Part shown: positions 1-11,431 of the stretch, piece after piece
Numbering within the stretch: position 1 is the first letter of the stretch
Layout: every line of letters starts with the position of its first letter
Source of the DNA: Thalassolituus oleivorans MIL-1
Lineage (GTDB): Bacteria > Pseudomonadota > Gammaproteobacteria > Pseudomonadales > Oceanobacteraceae
Direction: 5' to 3'
NCBI RefSeq assembly: GCF_000355675.1
Contig: NC_020888.1
Location: 2,897,501 to 2,961,500, forward strand
Length of the DNA stretch: 64,000 nucleotides
The notes under the pieces: generated by a model
What the model was told of the DNA's origin: nothing
The model's database searches: none
What the model saw: the letters and a program-made list of their open reading frames with translations, nothing else
Program-made: the position numbers and the translations under genes

Positions 1-209
1 AATACAAGGCTGCCTAAAAAATATGGATCAGCATCTTTAATATTCTCGGGCTGATCTTCCAAAAACAATAAAAGATCATCAACAAGTGTAGTAGCCTGCT
101 CCACCTGCCAAGAATAAGGGCGTTGATATCCCGGGATCTCAAATTCGTACTTATCGCAAAAAACGTCTGCTAGCGCATACTCATGTGCTTCTAATGTTTG
201 CTTTTTCAT
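1..209 (-). CDS. DUF262 (GmrSD-type) protein, N-terminal part, runs off left edge
   Basis: The first 69 codons read from an ATG at 209 and leave the window at base 1. The translation carries the DUF262 signature: FEIPGYQRPYSW at residues 22-33, then an acidic leucine-rich helix, then PYFLGSLV near residue 62. In this family (N-terminal domain of GmrSD and related proteins) the domain is a ParB-like NTPase fold often used in DNA restriction and phage defence. An AAGGA ribosome site lies just upstream. It is the last visible gene of the hsdM-hsdS operon, so a defence role fits, but the C-terminal half that would show a nuclease domain is outside the window. Confidence 0.8.
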   Translation of the reverse strand, partial: MKKQTLEAHEYALADVFCDKYEFEIPGYQRPYSWQVEQATTLVDDLLLFLEDQPENIKDADPYFLGSLV

Positions 210-226
210 AGTATTCCTTCACCTTT

Positions 227-919
227 TTAATTTATAAATGCACTGATAAAATCACGAAAAACGTAAGCCATCAAAGCTACAATGGAGAATATATATGCCC
301 CATATATATCTAGATACTCACGATCAAGAAATCTAAAAAACTTGTACTTCAACTCAAGAAAAATGACTTTAATATATTCTCTCTTTCCTATATCTAACCA
401 TATATTCACCACCTTAGCATCAGGCTCAAAAATTCCATCAATTGACCAAATGTATGATATTTCTCGACACATAGGGAATCTGGATATGTATGTCGACTCA
501 GAATAGCCATTATTATTACATCCGATTTCAAGAGAGTAGAAATCACTAGGTGCATAATCATAGATCAGGCCTGAAGCCTCATCAGAATACTGGCACACCT
601 TAAGAAAGTAAGGGTCTTTTAACAACCTCATATGAAGAATATTTTTGATCTTTCGTTGATGATTTTTGGCATATCCGTAATAGCGAATCAAACAAGCAAA
701 AACCCAAAAAATCAAAAAAAATTCTAGCGCCTTCAAATTTAAGGATTCGAACTTTGCTATACCAATATTAACTTCTGTAACCTTCCCACCTAACACGCCC
801 AATATAACGAGCATAAAAGAAGCGCCAAACACGTATTTCCTTTTTACTTTCAATCCATCATCGGAATCGATATCTATTTTAAGTTGCTCAATTTTATCGA
901 AAATAAGTGTTGAAGTCAT
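227..919 (-). CDS. Hypothetical membrane protein between hsdS and a DUF262 gene
   Basis: A 230-residue protein I do not recognise. It has two hydrophobic segments near residues 30-48 and 64-82, a polar middle domain of about 110 residues, and a third hydrophobic segment near 205-225, so it is probably an integral inner-membrane protein with a soluble loop. Its ATG overlaps the hsdS stop codon as ATGA (916-919), so it is translationally coupled to the specificity subunit, and the DUF262 gene follows after 17 bases. A membrane protein in a type I RM operon is not standard; it may be an accessory defence factor or a cargo gene. Function is not assigned. Confidence 0.6.
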   Translation of the reverse strand: MTSTLIFDKIEQLKIDIDSDDGLKVKRKYVFGASFMLVILGVLGGKVTEVNIGIAKFESLNLKALEFFLIFWVFACLIRYYGYAKNHQRKIKNILHMRLLKDPYFLKVCQYSDEASGLIYDYAPSDFYSLEIGCNNNGYSESTYISRFPMCREISYIWSIDGIFEPDAKVVNIWLDIGKREYIKVIFLELKYKFFRFLDREYLDIYGAYIFSIVALMAYVFRDFISAFIN

Positions 920-2295
920 ACTTCCTCCTTGCCTACACTAACATCCAAATCGATCCATTCCCGAACGTCGATTTTGCCGGTGACAGCGGCGGAGATTAGA
1001 GCGGTGCGGCGTTCTTTCATTAAATCAATTTGATTCAATGCTTTTCCAATAACAGAGTCATATAAGCTACATTTAATTTTTAAATTTTCAACTATTTCAA
1101 TAGCTTCAACAAGCGGAGGTTTTGTAACAATTAGGTTTTCAATCACCCCCATACCTATATTTTGCTGTGTCCCAAAACTCCAATTTAGCTCAACGGCCTC
1201 TTGAAAATTTATTGAACGCATAAAATTAAGAACAAAATATGGGGAAGAATCTTCTTTACATCTAATCACAGCTAAAGGAGACCATATATTAAAATTCACA
1301 TGAGTCTCAACAATAGCAGTTACACCAGTTGTTGCTCCTGATTTAACCATGTAAATATCATGTATTTTTGGTGAGTATTTTAAAGAATATCGTTCATTAT
1401 CTTCTTCTGAAATATGAGCTCTGATTTTTTTAAAATCGATTTTACCGGCAGATACCGCTTCTGCAGAGATAAAAGGTACACCCTCATCAATAAAATTTGG
1501 AGTTTCATGAGGTCCATCAGTAACCGGAATTTCTACTATGTGTTTAATAGGGACGAAATCCCAATGCTCTGGCACTTCTCCTAACCACTCCACTCCCGAG
1601 TCGCGCATAGGGACATTGGAGTTGAGGCCTTTGGTGACGGCGTGGCTGATGACGGCTTGGCGCTTTTCTTTGAGCAGTTTAATGAGTTGTTGCTGCTTGT
1701 CGATCAGGGTGTCGATTTTGGCGGTTTCGTGGTCGAGGAAGTTGGCGATTTTTTCCCTTTCCAATTCTGTAGGCAAAGGAATTTCAAAACTATTCAAATT
1801 CCCCGTCGTTAGCTGATTTATCGTTGCCGTAAGGAATGAACCCGATTGATATTCAAATAAAGGTGAGTTAAATACATTTGATAAATAGTTATTGTATGGG
1901 CTTCTGAATATCGACATGAAGGCACCAAAACTAACCCCTGCAACATCTTTAGTAATCTGAGCATTCTTTCCGATTAGTGCACGACTACCATTTCGAGCAC
2001 AAATCAATATATCTCCTTCACGTGTAATTAACTTTCCCGGAATTTTTTTATTAACATAAACATTATCTTCAAATTCTAATTTCTTATTTTGTATGTTTGA
2101 GGATCTTAAAACTAAAATTCCATCCCCCTCTCCAACAACATTTTCAGGAGCATATGTTAACCCTATTATTGATTCACCTAGATATTTTAGCTTTTTTACA
2201 TCCCAGTGAATCGGTATCTGACTCAACCATCCCAAGTTGATGTTTTTGTACTCAGGATACGTCTTATACTTGTCGCTCAAACCCACCTTATCCAT
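916..2295 (-). CDS. hsdS: Type I restriction-modification specificity subunit HsdS
   Basis: HsdS sets the DNA target of a type I RM complex by placing two target-recognition domains on the two half-sites. The 459-residue protein has the expected two-fold layout: TRD1 at about 20-185, a conserved helical spacer at about 190-225 (IANFLDHETAKIDTLIDKQQ), TRD2 at about 232-400, and a second conserved helix near the C terminus (LMKERRTALISAAVTGKIDV). Its ATG at 2295 has a GGAGAAGG site upstream. TRD-encoding DNA is visibly more AT-rich than the conserved repeats, as expected for domains exchanged by recombination. It follows hsdM in the same operon and overlaps the next gene by 4 bases. Confidence 0.93.
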   Translation of the reverse strand: MDKVGLSDKYKTYPEYKNINLGWLSQIPIHWDVKKLKYLGESIIGLTYAPENVVGEGDGILVLRSSNIQNKKLEFEDNVYVNKKIPGKLITREGDILICARNGSRALIGKNAQITKDVAGVSFGAFMSIFRSPYNNYLSNVFNSPLFEYQSGSFLTATINQLTTGNLNSFEIPLPTELEREKIANFLDHETAKIDTLIDKQQQLIKLLKEKRQAVISHAVTKGLNSNVPMRDSGVEWLGEVPEHWDFVPIKHIVEIPVTDGPHETPNFIDEGVPFISAEAVSAGKIDFKKIRAHISEEDNERYSLKYSPKIHDIYMVKSGATTGVTAIVETHVNFNIWSPLAVIRCKEDSSPYFVLNFMRSINFQEAVELNWSFGTQQNIGMGVIENLIVTKPPLVEAIEIVENLKIKCSLYDSVIGKALNQIDLMKERRTALISAAVTGKIDVREWIDLDVSVGKEEV

Positions 2296-2502
2296 ACACC
2301 TTCTCCATCTCGGTTTCGAGGCTGGCGAATAGGCAGGTCTGCATTCGGGTGAAGGCTTGCACGGCTGTCGCCAGCATGGATGCTGGCGTCAAGCCTGCAG
2401 GGACGCATTCACGGCGTGTCGAGCAAGTCGATGCCCGAAGGCTGACCCTTGTTGTAAAGTCGATTTCGCGGAAATAACATAGGGTATCGCGGTGAAGAAC
2501 CA

Positions 2503-2503
<1 letters not shown>
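2288..2503 (-). CDS. Small ORF coupled between hsdM and hsdS, largely REP-derived
   Basis: A 71-codon frame starts on the hsdM stop (TGATG overlap at 2501-2505) and ends 8 bases inside hsdS, so ribosomes leaving hsdM could pass through it into hsdS. Roughly its middle 40 codons are the inverted-repeat element described at 2353-2396 plus its flanks. The amino acid sequence shows no domain. The most economical reading is that a REP-like element entered the hsdM-hsdS junction and the frame is kept only as a translational bridge, or is fortuitous. I see no evidence of a function as a protein. Confidence 0.25.
2353..2396. repeat. REP-like nested palindrome between hsdM and hsdS
   Basis: Inner arms CGCCAGCAT (2369-2377) and ATGCTGGCG (2380-2388) form a perfect 9-bp stem with a 2-base centre. 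Outer arms AGGCTTG (2353-2359) and CAAGCCT (2390-2396) extend it. The GC-rich arms and the adjoining ACACGCCGTGAATGCGTCC-like stretch on the minus strand resemble REP/BIME units of Pseudomonas and marine gammaproteobacteria. In the transcript it would form a strong hairpin inside the operon, which could stabilise upstream mRNA or lower hsdS expression. Confidence 0.7.
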
Positions 2504-4872
<2,369 letters not shown>

Positions 4873-5045
4873 TAGGTGTGCAGTTCCGTGGCAATGTGGC
4901 CGCTTGATGAGCCGCCTGACAAATAGCCTGTAATTTACTGCAATGTAGGGGCTAGGCCAACAGGCTTTGGCACCAGAAGTAATATAAGCATTGCTTTTTG
5001 GACTCTGGTCGATTGCCTAAAGCAGCATTCCTCAAAGGCTCTAAC

Positions 5046-5076
5046 AAAAAAGCCCTAACACTTGCGCGCTAGGGCT
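5046..5076 (-). terminator. Intrinsic terminator of the 5182-7086 diguanylate cyclase
   Basis: On the minus strand AGCCCTA (5070-5076) pairs with TAGGGCT (5051-5057) across a 12-base loop and is followed by a run of T (complement of the A run 5046-5051). It lies about 100 bases past the stop at 5182. In the rest of 4873-5181 I see no gene; the hsdM promoter should lie in 4880-5040, but no clear -35/-10 pair stands out. Confidence 0.8.
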
Positions 5077-5181
5077 TCGCCTAGATCATTTAAATATCAC
5101 TCAAACATGGCATTCACTGCCGTTTGAACTTCCCCTTGAAATATTGGGTTTTCCCAAGCGGTGTTCCAATCGCCTTTGAGG

Positions 5182-7086
5182 TTAAAGCTTTGTAAAATCA
5201 GCCGCTTCGGCTTTTCCACTTGTAGCAATATCATCGGCCACAGTAACGCGGTTGCGGCCGTTGCGCTTGGAGGTATAGAGCGCGGCATCGCATTGAGCAA
5301 TCAGGTCTTCGGGCGCTATTTCTTCTGTCGGAATTAACCCACCAACACCGAAACTGGAGGTTACTCTAAAGGCGCGTTCGTTATTGGAAATAATGGTGTT
5401 GGCGATATTTTTACGCATGTTTTCGGCAAGAGCAAAGGCTTGTTGTTGGGTAGTATCCGGCAAGATAATAACAAATTCTTCACCACCATAACGACATACA
5501 ACATCTATCGGGTGATTAACCGACTGGCGCATGATACCGGCTACTTTAACAAGGCAATCATCACCACTGATATGACCATAGTCGTCATTCACCTTTTTGA
5601 AGTGGTCGATATCCAGCAATATAACGCTAATTGGGGTTTGATCGGCTATCGCATCACTCCACATTTGTGGAAAGATATCGTTAAAGTATCTGCGATTGCG
5701 TACCTTGGTTAAGCCATCGTTAATGGATAATTCGGCCAGCGAACGATTCTCGGTTTCTAACTGAGCCAAGATATTCGATAAGTCTCGGGTACGTTGTTTT
5801 ACTTGTAGCTCTAGATCCGCTTTTGCAGCACTTTCAGATTCCAATAAGCGCTCTTGTGTATGACGTAAATCACGTTCTTTTTTATTGAGCTGATGCAAAA
5901 ACTCCAAGCGTTCCTTTCGGTCTCGGGCTGCACGATAGGCCATCATAGAGGAGAATACGGCCGCTTCGATTAATGTTCCTATATGCCAACCGTAACTGGT
6001 GATGAAATTAACCGGAACCAAGTTCCATACTTTCATTCCATACACTATTGCACCGGCAACACCCGTCCCCCAAGCCAGTAGAAATGATCTAACACCTGGA
6101 CGCCCACGCAGAATAAAATTACTGACGACCGATGCATAAAAAACACCAACCAAAATAGACGTAAGAGTTGTCAATTTAATGGCGTAATAAGAAGGCAAAA
6201 TAAAGCACAAAACTAAGGAAAGCAGCATAATTCCGGTTAGAGCTTTCGCCATTTTATAAGCTTTAGGAGCGTATTTACGTAGCTTTAAATATGACGCGGC
6301 AAACACTGTAAATATAGTCATTGAGATACTTAAAATATAAGGAATGATATCTCGACTTATGAATAACGAATCAATACCGAAAAGGGTATGTGGCATACCT
6401 TCCAATACGGCAAAGAAAAGAAAATGATAACTCACCATAAATAAACTGTAATAGAGCTGCTCGCGGTCTCTTAACAGCAAGGTCATGAAAAATGCAAATA
6501 AGATATTGGTAACGACCAAACCAAAATAAAAAACAATATTAACGGCATACTGAAATGCCTGCCGTTCGAGCGCTGGTGTCGTCGTCAGATAAATCGGTAG
6601 TGCAATAGAATTGTCACTATCGACACTAAGATAATAGGTTTCGGTGCTATGCGCTTTAATGACCAACGGCATAACAAAATAGGAAGCCGGAATATGGAGT
6701 GCTTGGTCGAATTCATTTGCGTAAAACCGACCAAGGGTATAGAGCGGAGTCGTCGTGCTGTCATTATATAGATACAGACGATCGATTAAGGGATAACGAA
6801 TATTTAAAATACGTTCAATATCATGATCAGAGGCGTTTGAAAGTTCAAACTTGAGCCATACCCGCTGCTGGGTGTACCCAAAGTTAAGCGCTTCATACTC
6901 TCCCGCTACAAAATCAGCATTACGTACATAATCTGTTAACCCCGAATCATCCCGTTCAAGGCGCACGGTATCGACATATTGCCCTAACGCTAAGTTATCG
7001 CTCAGCCTATCGACCTCAATCCTAGTAGCGGCGATAGAAGTGGTCGACATCATCCATACAACCAACATTGTGAGTAAGTAGCGCAT
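5182..7086 (-). CDS. Membrane diguanylate cyclase, 7TMR-DISM plus GGDEF
   Basis: Makes cyclic-di-GMP from two GTP in response to an extracytoplasmic signal. The 634 residues run: signal peptide 1-19, periplasmic 7TMR-DISM extracellular domain (about 25-165), seven transmembrane helices (about 180-390), a coiled coil (about 395-450) and a GGDEF domain (about 455-615) with an active GGEEF signature at 534-538. The inhibitory I-site RxxD expected five residues before GGEEF reads HPID, so product inhibition through that site is probably lost. The gene stands alone on minus and ends at a good terminator. A 35-residue tail after the GGDEF domain has no known motif. The signal sensed is unknown. Confidence 0.92.
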   Translation of the reverse strand: MRYLLTMLVVWMMSTTSIAATRIEVDRLSDNLALGQYVDTVRLERDDSGLTDYVRNADFVAGEYEALNFGYTQQRVWLKFELSNASDHDIERILNIRYPLIDRLYLYNDSTTTPLYTLGRFYANEFDQALHIPASYFVMPLVIKAHSTETYYLSVDSDNSIALPIYLTTTPALERQAFQYAVNIVFYFGLVVTNILFAFFMTLLLRDREQLYYSLFMVSYHFLFFAVLEGMPHTLFGIDSLFISRDIIPYILSISMTIFTVFAASYLKLRKYAPKAYKMAKALTGIMLLSLVLCFILPSYYAIKLTTLTSILVGVFYASVVSNFILRGRPGVRSFLLAWGTGVAGAIVYGMKVWNLVPVNFITSYGWHIGTLIEAAVFSSMMAYRAARDRKERLEFLHQLNKKERDLRHTQERLLESESAAKADLELQVKQRTRDLSNILAQLETENRSLAELSINDGLTKVRNRRYFNDIFPQMWSDAIADQTPISVILLDIDHFKKVNDDYGHISGDDCLVKVAGIMRQSVNHPIDVVCRYGGEEFVIILPDTTQQQAFALAENMRKNIANTIISNNERAFRVTSSFGVGGLIPTEEIAPEDLIAQCDAALYTSKRNGRNRVTVADDIATSGKAEAADFTKL

Positions 7087-7528
7087 TAAAATTCCAAGTC
7101 GTCGCTATAACGTCGCCCTCTTTAGTACAAAAGGCAGAAAGGCTCTAAGTATAGTTGAGGAATTAACGCCGAACCGGAAGCATCGCACACTTTACTCAAG
7201 CCATTCCTAATGCTGCCTATCGTTGCTTTTGTGCCGTTCGTGACACAGCTCACAGGTAGTAAGTAAAGGGAAAGTAAGCCCGAATTTAACTCCGCAGAAT
7301 GTGACTTAATGTGCATTATTACGCCAATACATGGCATATTCTATAAGTACACAAGATGCGCCATTGAAGTTAGATTTTTTCTCTGATCGTGATCTTACTT
7401 TACCTATGTCCAGTTACAAATACTTACCTAGATCGCTCGATACACTACAGAAAACAGTGGCTCTACTGATTAAACTAGGTTTGTAATAAGAATAATAATA
7501 GTGATCGACAACAAGACATTATACGCCA
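7087..7528. other. Intergenic region between divergent diguanylate cyclases
   Basis: 442 bases without a convincing gene. The 71-codon minus frame inside it has no domain or ribosome site. The interval must hold the divergent promoters of the two cyclase genes; the last 100 bases are AT-rich (TAATAAGAATAATAATAG near 7485-7501), but I cannot assign a specific promoter or operator. Confidence 0.4.
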
Positions 7529-9400
7529 ATGCATAGAGCAAGAATTAGAGTTGATCCCGCTGCTAGCCACTGGGTGAACGAATACACAAAAGTTAGACTT
7601 CAGTTCATTTTTGGGCTGTTGCTCGTTCTGGCCTGCCAATTGGTGGGAGCATCACCCGTAGCTGCCGTGACAGATATTGCGGCGGTTGATACACGCCTCA
7701 ACTTAATCCCTACTTTGCGCTATACCGCTGCGTCACCTGAGCAAACCTTGGCCGACATTCAATCCCTAAGTGATGAAGACTGGCAAGTATCAAAGCAAGA
7801 GCATCGTAACTTCGGGCATAGCCAACGCGTGATTTGGTTCCATACCCAAATCATTAAGAACCATCTTCTCTCTACACCCATATTTCTAAGAGTAAACTAC
7901 CCCCACCACGACTATATCGATCTTTATTTACAGCATGGCGAGCAAAATATTGGTCACTTTGAAGGTGGAGATGAACGCACATTTGCAAGCCGTCCCGTAG
8001 ATCACCGTACATTTTTAGCGCCGGTCAAAATTCCAATGGGTGAGGTGGTGGATGTCTATCTACGCATAGAGACTCAAGGGCCTATGATGGTTCCAATTGA
8101 GTTACTCACTCAAGTGGAAGCGGTAAAGGATGAGTCAGTATTACTTTTATTCGTTGGCTTATACTTCGGCGTGATTATTATCATGCTGGTCTACAATGCA
8201 TTTATTTATACTTCGCTGCGCGACAGCACTTACCTCTACTACCTCATGTACATGGCTGCAGTAGCAGCGCAGCAGTTCACCTTATTTGGTTTTGGCTTCC
8301 AGTACCTTTGGAAAAATCCTGAAATATTGAGTAATAACTTTATGATTATGCTCACCTCAGGGTTAATGGAAACCTCTGCCGTATTATTTGTTATAAAGTT
8401 TATTCGCTTACGACGTATGCGATCACGGCTCGACCGTTTTGCTGGATACTCCTTACTGGCATGTTGCGTCAGCATGCTATTTGCAAGCTTCTTTATGAGC
8501 TTTTCGACCTTTATTTCCGTCGTCAATATAGTCGGGTTGGTTGGCGTTGGTTGCGGACTATACATTGGGGTTAAAGGCTGGCTTATGGGTTTCAAAGCGG
8601 CACGGCTATTTGCTACCGCTTGGTTAATCTACTTAATGTTTATCGGCTGGTACTTACTTGACCTAATGGCTGTGATTGATTCCACCACCTATGGAAACTA
8701 TGCCATAGCAATAGGCTCTGTTATTGAGCTATCGCTATTATCTTTCGCCTTTGCTGACCGCATGAATCAAGAGAAAGAATTGCGCCTACATACCCAAGCC
8801 ACATTAATTAATGTGCAGCGGGCCATGAATGAAGATCTTGATCATAAAGTAAAGCAACGCACCAAAGCACTAGAACAAGCGAATCGTAAATTAGAATATC
8901 TCAGTACCACGGATGGCCTAACAGGGCTGTTTAATCGACGTCATTTTGATCAAGAGTACGAACGTCTCTACAAAGAGTCGATTAAAAACAAACAATCACT
9001 CGCAGTACTCATGATAGATGTCGATCACTTCAAACGTCTAAATGACGAATATGGCCATGTATTCGGTGATCGCTGCTTAATTCGTGCGGGAGAATTAATC
9101 CGTCAGGCATTAAATTCTCCGCCAGACATTTGTGCACGTTACGGCGGCGAAGAATTTATCGTTGTTCTTCCAAACGTGAAATACAACCAAGCAAAACAGG
9201 TAGCCGAATCACTGCGCCACGCCTTTGCCAATACAATTGTCAGAGATGGTCGAGTGGCTGCTAGCATGACCGTTAGCATAGGCTTAGCCTTTACCATGCC
9301 GACCAACATAAACCAACACGAAGCGTTGCTCAAAGACGCTGATAACTATCTTTATCAAGCTAAGGAGAATGGCCGCAATCAGGTTGTCGAAACATATTGA
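7529..9400 (+). CDS. Membrane diguanylate cyclase, 7TMR-DISM plus GGDEF (tandem copy 1)
   Basis: A 623-residue paralogue of the neighbouring cyclases. After a long N-terminal leader (hydrophobic core about 24-45) comes a periplasmic DISM domain with the conserved motif RVNYPHHDYIDLY near residue 123, seven transmembrane helices (about 205-415), a coiled coil (about 420-460) and a GGDEF domain with GGEEF at 539-543. The I-site position reads SPPD, lacking the arginine. The only candidate start is ATG 7529, with a poor ribosome site. It is followed by a close paralogue at 9575; the shared NYPHHDYID motif and domain order indicate tandem duplication. Confidence 0.92.
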   Translation: MHRARIRVDPAASHWVNEYTKVRLQFIFGLLLVLACQLVGASPVAAVTDIAAVDTRLNLIPTLRYTAASPEQTLADIQSLSDEDWQVSKQEHRNFGHSQRVIWFHTQIIKNHLLSTPIFLRVNYPHHDYIDLYLQHGEQNIGHFEGGDERTFASRPVDHRTFLAPVKIPMGEVVDVYLRIETQGPMMVPIELLTQVEAVKDESVLLLFVGLYFGVIIIMLVYNAFIYTSLRDSTYLYYLMYMAAVAAQQFTLFGFGFQYLWKNPEILSNNFMIMLTSGLMETSAVLFVIKFIRLRRMRSRLDRFAGYSLLACCVSMLFASFFMSFSTFISVVNIVGLVGVGCGLYIGVKGWLMGFKAARLFATAWLIYLMFIGWYLLDLMAVIDSTTYGNYAIAIGSVIELSLLSFAFADRMNQEKELRLHTQATLINVQRAMNEDLDHKVKQRTKALEQANRKLEYLSTTDGLTGLFNRRHFDQEYERLYKESIKNKQSLAVLMIDVDHFKRLNDEYGHVFGDRCLIRAGELIRQALNSPPDICARYGGEEFIVVLPNVKYNQAKQVAESLRHAFANTIVRDGRVAASMTVSIGLAFTMPTNINQHEALLKDADNYLYQAKENGRNQVVETY

Positions 9401-9574
9401 ATACCAGAACGCGGATACCTCTCATAAGCTCGAAACAGGATTGACACTACACCACTCTCAACTATCGTTACATGGCACTAGATCAAAAGGAATGCCGATA
9501 TCCGCCCTCATGATGACAAGTCTAATCGACGCCAAGTAGTAGCGTCATTTTGGCAACTATTCCGCTCGCTAATA

Positions 9575-11359
9575 ATGAGCGTGGTCATTCTCTGCTTAAG
9601 TATTAATGCCCACAGCACCGAAGTACTCGATATATCCAATATCAAAGACAAAATTGATCTGTTATCCCATCTCGAATACCACACAATCGCCGAGAATGAC
9701 GATATCTACGCCCAAACAGAGTTAGCCGATGAGAGATGGCTAGCACCGCAAGGTGTTAAAGGTAACTTAGGTCATTCTGACAACCCCGCATGGTTCAGAA
9801 TAACCCTAACAGGGCTGGATAAACTCAAAGAACAAACTTACATTCGTCTGAATTATCCTCATCACGACTACATTGACGTTTACTATTTACAACAAGATAA
9901 CGTCATAAAACACTTTCAAGGCGGAGATCAAAGAATATTCTCTGAGCGGCCAATTGATTTACGAATTTATCTTTTTCCGATAACAGCTACAGCGGCCAAT
10001 CCGGCAAGTATTGATGTATACATTCGAGTCGCTTCCCCTGGGCCTCTTATGATGCCCTTGGATATCATCACCTATCCGAAAGCGGCGGATGATGAGCGAT
10101 CCATGTATTTATGGGGAGGTGCTTACTTCGGCATCATGGCCATCATGTTGATTTACAATACCTTCATCTGGGTTGCCACGAGGGATTTCACTTACTTTCT
10201 ATACCTTGTCTACCTAACCGCAGCAGGCGCACTACAGTTTGCTTTATTTGGCTTCGGATTTAAGTATCTATGGCCTGATAATCCTGGCTTTAACAATGAA
10301 GTGATTATATTTCTAACACCATTTATGCAACTCACCGCGGTTATTTTCGTATTGAAATTTGTCGATATAGAAAATACGGGAACAAAATTAGATAAGGCAA
10401 TTGGCGTCACTCTCTTTATTTTAGTCACCTTATTAACAATAGTTAGTCTGTCACTACCTTACGCCACCGTCTTAACCTTAGGTCATATTATTGGCTTAAG
10501 TGCGGTCACCGCCGGTATTTACATAGGCATCAAGGGCTGGATGAGAGGCGTAAAAGCTGCCCGAATTTTTACAATTGCTTGGCTCGCCAATTTGATTTTT
10601 ATTGCATGGTATCTATTCGATATTACGGGAATGGTAAATGCCACAGTGATTGGTGGGCAAGGTATTGCCATTGGCTCTATTGTTGAGCTTGCTTTATTGT
10701 CTATTGCTTTCGCCGACAAGATCAACCAAGAAAAAGAATTACGTATTTCTACTCAGCAAGAATTGTTAGAAGTTCAGCTTGATACCAATATAAAACTAGA
10801 CAACAAAGTACGTGAGAGAACTCAAGAATTAGAGGCTGTGAATGAACAGTTGGCACGGTTAAGCATTACCGATCCACTAACCAGCCTTTATAACCGCCGC
10901 CATTTCGATAAAGTTTACATCGATAACTACTACGAAGCCTTTCGATACAAAAAGTCGATCGCGATTTTGATGATAGATATTGATCACTTTAAACGTCTAA
11001 ATGATCTCAATGGCCATGCCTTTGGCGACCTATGTTTAATAAAAGCGGCACAACTCATACGCGGCAATATTCACCGCCCTACCGATCTAGTTGCACGCTA
11101 CGGTGGCGAAGAATTCATTGTCATGCTGCCCGATACCGTCATCACCGATGCGCTTAATATTGCCGAAAGTATACGTAAAGCATTCGTATCGACGATAGTA
11201 TCCGAGGGCCGACATTCCGAAGCCATGACGGTTAGTATCGGAGTACATGCCGAAATACCTATCGACAGAGAGAATTGGGAAAAGCTGTTAAAAGACGCCG
11301 ACGACCTGCTATATCAAGCTAAGAACAATGGCCGCAACCAGGTTGCAATCGCTTCATAA
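9575..11359 (+). CDS. Membrane diguanylate cyclase, 7TMR-DISM plus GGDEF (tandem copy 2)
   Basis: A 594-residue paralogue with the same order: DISM domain (NYPHHDYIDVY near residue 91), seven transmembrane helices (about 180-385), coiled coil, GGDEF domain with GGEEF at 510-514. Here the I-site is complete (RPTD, five residues before GGEEF), so this copy should be product-inhibited while its two neighbours are not. ATG 9575 is the first start, but the frame is open back to a stop at 9479, and the upstream in-frame sequence (SNRRQVVASFWQLF) would complete a more normal signal peptide. No ATG, GTG or TTG exists there, so either a rare start is used or the signal is short. Confidence 0.9.
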   Translation: MSVVILCLSINAHSTEVLDISNIKDKIDLLSHLEYHTIAENDDIYAQTELADERWLAPQGVKGNLGHSDNPAWFRITLTGLDKLKEQTYIRLNYPHHDYIDVYYLQQDNVIKHFQGGDQRIFSERPIDLRIYLFPITATAANPASIDVYIRVASPGPLMMPLDIITYPKAADDERSMYLWGGAYFGIMAIMLIYNTFIWVATRDFTYFLYLVYLTAAGALQFALFGFGFKYLWPDNPGFNNEVIIFLTPFMQLTAVIFVLKFVDIENTGTKLDKAIGVTLFILVTLLTIVSLSLPYATVLTLGHIIGLSAVTAGIYIGIKGWMRGVKAARIFTIAWLANLIFIAWYLFDITGMVNATVIGGQGIAIGSIVELALLSIAFADKINQEKELRISTQQELLEVQLDTNIKLDNKVRERTQELEAVNEQLARLSITDPLTSLYNRRHFDKVYIDNYYEAFRYKKSIAILMIDIDHFKRLNDLNGHAFGDLCLIKAAQLIRGNIHRPTDLVARYGGEEFIVMLPDTVITDALNIAESIRKAFVSTIVSEGRHSEAMTVSIGVHAEIPIDRENWEKLLKDADDLLYQAKNNGRNQVAIAS

Positions 11360-11376
11360 TATTTACGAATGCTATT

Positions 11377-11395
11377 GATATAGATTCTCATTAGC
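11377..11395 (+). promoter_or_regulatory. Probable Fur box upstream of exbB
   Basis: The 19 bases GATATAGATTCTCATTAGC match the canonical Fur palindrome at 14 of 19 positions by eye. It lies 37 bases before the exbB start, where iron repression of an exbB-exbD-tonB-receptor operon is expected. A further AATGC/GCATT pair flanks it (11369-11373 and 11394-11398 region), suggesting overlapping Fur binding. Confidence 0.65.
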
Positions 11396-11431
11396 ATTAG
11401 TATGCATTCCAGTTAGCTCGGGAGGCATACT

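Noticed and set aside
5097-5300. 67-codon minus frame overlapping the end of the first diguanylate cyclase
   Set aside because: It is out of frame with a well-supported gene over most of its length, and the tail after 5182 has no domain or ribosome site.
8239-8595. 118-codon frame antisense to a diguanylate cyclase
   Set aside because: Composition mirrors the transmembrane region on the other strand; a shadow frame.
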